From: Candidatus Omnitrophota bacterium
GTDB lineage: Bacteria; Omnitrophota; Omnitrophia; Omnitrophales; Danuiimicrobiaceae
Length of the DNA: 5,793 nt
Assembly: GCA_016206945.1 (NCBI GenBank)
Contig: JACQQP010000189.1
Location: 1 to 5,793, forward strand
Direction of reading: 5' to 3'
Shown here: in pieces, positions 5,473-5,793 of the stretch
How positions within the stretch are numbered: the first letter of the stretch is position 1
Layout: each line of letters starts with the position of its first letter
The notes under the pieces: model-generated
The model's database searches: none
The model's input: only the letters and a program-made list of their open reading frames with translations
What the model was told of the DNA's origin: nothing
Program-made: the position numbers and the translations under genes

Positions 5473-5502
5473 ATGCTACGCGATGAGCGTAGTGGCTGTC
5501 AA
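5473..5502 (-). promoter_or_regulatory. Candidate promoter of the Cys-cluster gene
   Basis: On the minus strand a perfect TTGACA (5502-5497) is followed after 18 bases by TAGCAT (5478-5473), four of six matches to TATAAT. The start of transcription would be near 5466, leaving only about 9 bases before the ATG at 5457 but about 42 before the ATG at 5424. A 6-bp hairpin, CTACGC (5476-5481) with GCGTAG (5487-5492), lies in the spacer and overlaps the -10 box. Confidence 0.35.
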
Positions 5503-5507
5503 GCCGA

Positions 5508-5526
5508 GCTTTCCTCATAAGAAAGC
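5508..5526. other. Short hairpin after the partial gene
   Basis: GCTTTC (5508-5513) pairs perfectly with GAAAGC (5521-5526) around a 7-nt loop, just beyond the stop codon of the partial minus-strand gene. It has no following T-run, so terminator activity is doubtful. Confidence 0.2.
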
Positions 5527-5531
5527 AAGGG

Positions 5532-5793
5532 TCAGTTTTCAAACAGAACCATTCCCTTAGAGGCAATTCCGCGCATGAAGGCCGCGGCTGAAAAGCCAAG
5601 CGTGATTTTCCCGCCGTTTAAAATCTCAAGAGAATTACAACCCCACTCGCTTTTCACATTCAACGCCTTGAGGGTCACCTTTTTGCCAAGGTCGCCAGCG
5701 TCCAGGTAATCATAGGCCGTGATCCAGAAGAGTTTCTCGCCCTGCTTCAAAGCCATACCTTCTGGAAAATAACGAATTCCTGCGTTTTGAGAA
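5532..5793 (-). CDS. C-terminal part of an unrecognised gene, cut by the window edge
   Basis: The frame ends with TGA at 5532-5534 and stays open to the window edge, so the gene probably starts beyond 5793. At least 87 residues are visible. The stretch before the first internal Met (NAGIRYFPEG, then MALKQGEKLFWITAYDYLD) reads as continuous protein. The ATG at 5756 could be a start, but its purine-rich AGAAGG sits only one base away, too close for a normal ribosome site. The sequence alternates polar and hydrophobic residues with many Gly, which suggests a beta-rich fold. One Cys and no known motif are seen. No function is proposed. Confidence 0.5.
   Translation of the reverse strand, partial: SQNAGIRYFPEGMALKQGEKLFWITAYDYLDAGDLGKKVTLKALNVKSEWGCNSLEILNGGKITLGFSAAAFMRGIASKGMVLFEN

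Overview
The window fits a diderm (Gram-negative-type) bacterium of moderate GC. It carries an AsmA-family inner-membrane/periplasmic protein, a polytopic ion permease, and an exported protein that looks like a bare secretin core. The lineage cannot be fixed from sequence alone. The mix of an AsmA-like gene, a Cys-cluster orphan and dispersed palindromic repeats would suit an environmental lineage such as Omnitrophota or a deltaproteobacterial group, but that is a guess.

Layout. Positions 1-386 have no gene. Almost all of this stretch is a 342-bp element (repeat A, 27-368) closed by perfect 20-bp inverted ends and packed with hairpins, one of which reads as a bidirectional intrinsic terminator. 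A 604-aa AsmA-family gene follows on the minus strand (387-2201). It is flanked on its other side by a second fold-back element (repeat B, 2211-2422) whose ends carry the GTCATTGCGAGG-type palindrome seen in many dispersed bacterial repeats and whose interior can fold as a three-way junction. The AsmA gene is therefore closely sandwiched by two structured repeats that share short sequence words. A 463-aa permease of the ion transporter (ArsB/NhaD/SLC13) superfamily runs divergently on the plus strand (2513-3904). Its best promoter would place transcription start almost on the ATG, so it may be leaderless.

The right part is all minus strand and converges on the permease: the C-terminal end of an unrecognised gene (5532 to the window edge), an acidic 239-aa protein with an N-terminal C-X3-C-X2-C-X7-C cluster (4738-5457), and a 200-aa exported mini-secretin-like protein (4001-4603). 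Each of the latter two has its own plausible promoter signals, so the three genes need not form one operon.

I see no evidence that the genes form one pathway. The common theme is the cell envelope: AsmA-like protein, permease and secretin-like protein. The two features most worth following are the mini-secretin without N-domains and the pair of structured repeats around the AsmA gene. No CRISPR array, tRNA, rRNA or transposase gene was seen.
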